Origin: Fodinicurvata sediminis DSM 21159
GTDB taxonomy: Bacteria; Pseudomonadota; Alphaproteobacteria; Kiloniellales; DSM-21159
Length of the DNA: 64,000 nt
Direction of reading: 5' to 3'
NCBI RefSeq assembly: GCF_000420625.1
Contig: NZ_ATVH01000013.1
Coordinates: 496,001 to 560,000 of the forward strand
The notes beneath the pieces were generated by a model that did no database searches, had not been told where the DNA came from, and saw only the letters and a program-made list of their open reading frames with translations. Both the position numbers and the translations under genes were made by a program. This document shows, piece by piece, positions 63,717 through 64,000 of this stretch. The first letter of the stretch is position 1, and the number at the start of each line of letters is the position of its first letter.

Positions 63717-64000
63717 CTACAATTGCTGCATCAGGCGGTGCAGGCTTCGGTCGGGGATACCCAGTTCATCCAGGTGGGCGACGGTGTTGGCCAGGTAGTC
63801 GCGGCAGGGGCCGCGGCGGCCTTCGCCGCAGCGGATCAGCTGCAGGGTCTGCTCGAAGTTCAGGTGGCCGGCATACTGCGGATGCTTCGGGTCGGCAATG
63901 AAGCAGAGGGCGGGCACCGGGCCCTGGTCGGTGCGGTTGTTCAGCCACTTCCAGCGATAGGCGCCGGTGACCATTTCGCGCTCCCAGAGATAGTCCAGGG
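63717..64000 (-). CDS. ChaC-like gamma-glutamylcyclotransferase, C-terminal part
   Basis: The frame runs off the right window edge; only the last 93 or so codons are seen. The segment LDYLWEREMVTGAYRWKWL and the following VPALCFIADPKHPQYAGHL, CGEGRRGPCRDYLANTV match the end of ChaC, which splits glutathione into 5-oxoproline and Cys-Gly. The ATG at 63974 lies inside the ChaC motif and is not the start. Confidence 0.85.
   Translation of the reverse strand, partial: LDYLWEREMVTGAYRWKWLNNRTDQGPVPALCFIADPKHPQYAGHLNFEQTLQLIRCGEGRRGPCRDYLANTVAHLDELGIPDRSLHRLMQQL

Overview
The window is a gene-dense, high-GC chromosomal segment of an alphaproteobacterium. Codon use is strongly GC-biased and operons are tightly packed, often with ATGA start/stop overlaps. 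The gene set (AddAB rather than RecBCD, a DivL-like tyrosine 'histidine kinase', MurU/AmgK muropeptide recycling, rsmB-rpe-heparinase-purH, mutS near glnD, metX-metW) fits Rhodospirillales or a relative. Two TRAP transporter operons and a very acidic secreted protein would suit a marine or moderately halophilic lifestyle; that part is inference. I found no tRNA or rRNA gene, insertion sequence, prophage or CRISPR array.

Layout. 1-2.9 kb: the end of an RsbU/SpoIIE-type phosphatase, an EamA exporter and an exported serine hydrolase. 2.9-9.0 kb (minus): operon dctP-dctQ-dctM-pmbA-acnX large-acnX small, a solute uptake and dehydratase unit. 9.3-10.8 kb: a metallo-beta-lactamase fold hydrolase and a Tat-exported dienelactone hydrolase-like protein. 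10.9-20.7 kb (minus): rpmB, trxA, then the compact run tsaE-amgK-murU-addB-addA. 20.9-25.9 kb: a ferredoxin-NADP reductase, a DivL-like kinase and an NSS-family sodium symporter. 25.9-31.5 kb: moeB-like gene, TetR/VOC divergent pair, Rrf2 regulator with cysK, dut and coaBC. 31.7-36.3 kb: a fused oxoprolinase/hydantoinase, a NUDIX hydrolase and a small unknown. 36.4-42.2 kb: rsmB, rpe, heparinase-like gene and purH. 42.4-47.8 kb: an Asp-rich exported protein and a second TRAP operon with an amidohydrolase and a class II aldolase. 48-57.2 kb: mutS, an accessory insert with a broken lipoprotein/TPR gene, glnD, and an ABC exporter. 57.4-64 kb: metX-metW, the aromatic amino acid operon (chorismate mutase, hisC, tyrA), a DUF2125 protein and the end of a ChaC-like gene.

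Most interesting points: (i) a promoter with a 19-bp spacer and a near-perfect SoxR-type dyad in front of the ABC exporter; (ii) a possible pseudoknot-forming leader before glnD; (iii) a lipoprotein-TPR gene split by a stop codon inside a 15-bp duplication plus two compensating frameshifts; (iv) a DivL-like kinase with Tyr instead of the phospho-acceptor His; (v) a chorismate mutase fused to a shrunken prephenate dehydratase-like region and an ACT domain; (vi) two catabolic TRAP operons, each with a strong hairpin between the dctP and dctQ genes. Start sites were chosen by eye from Shine-Dalgarno spacing, codon use and family N-termini; several are ambiguous and are marked so.
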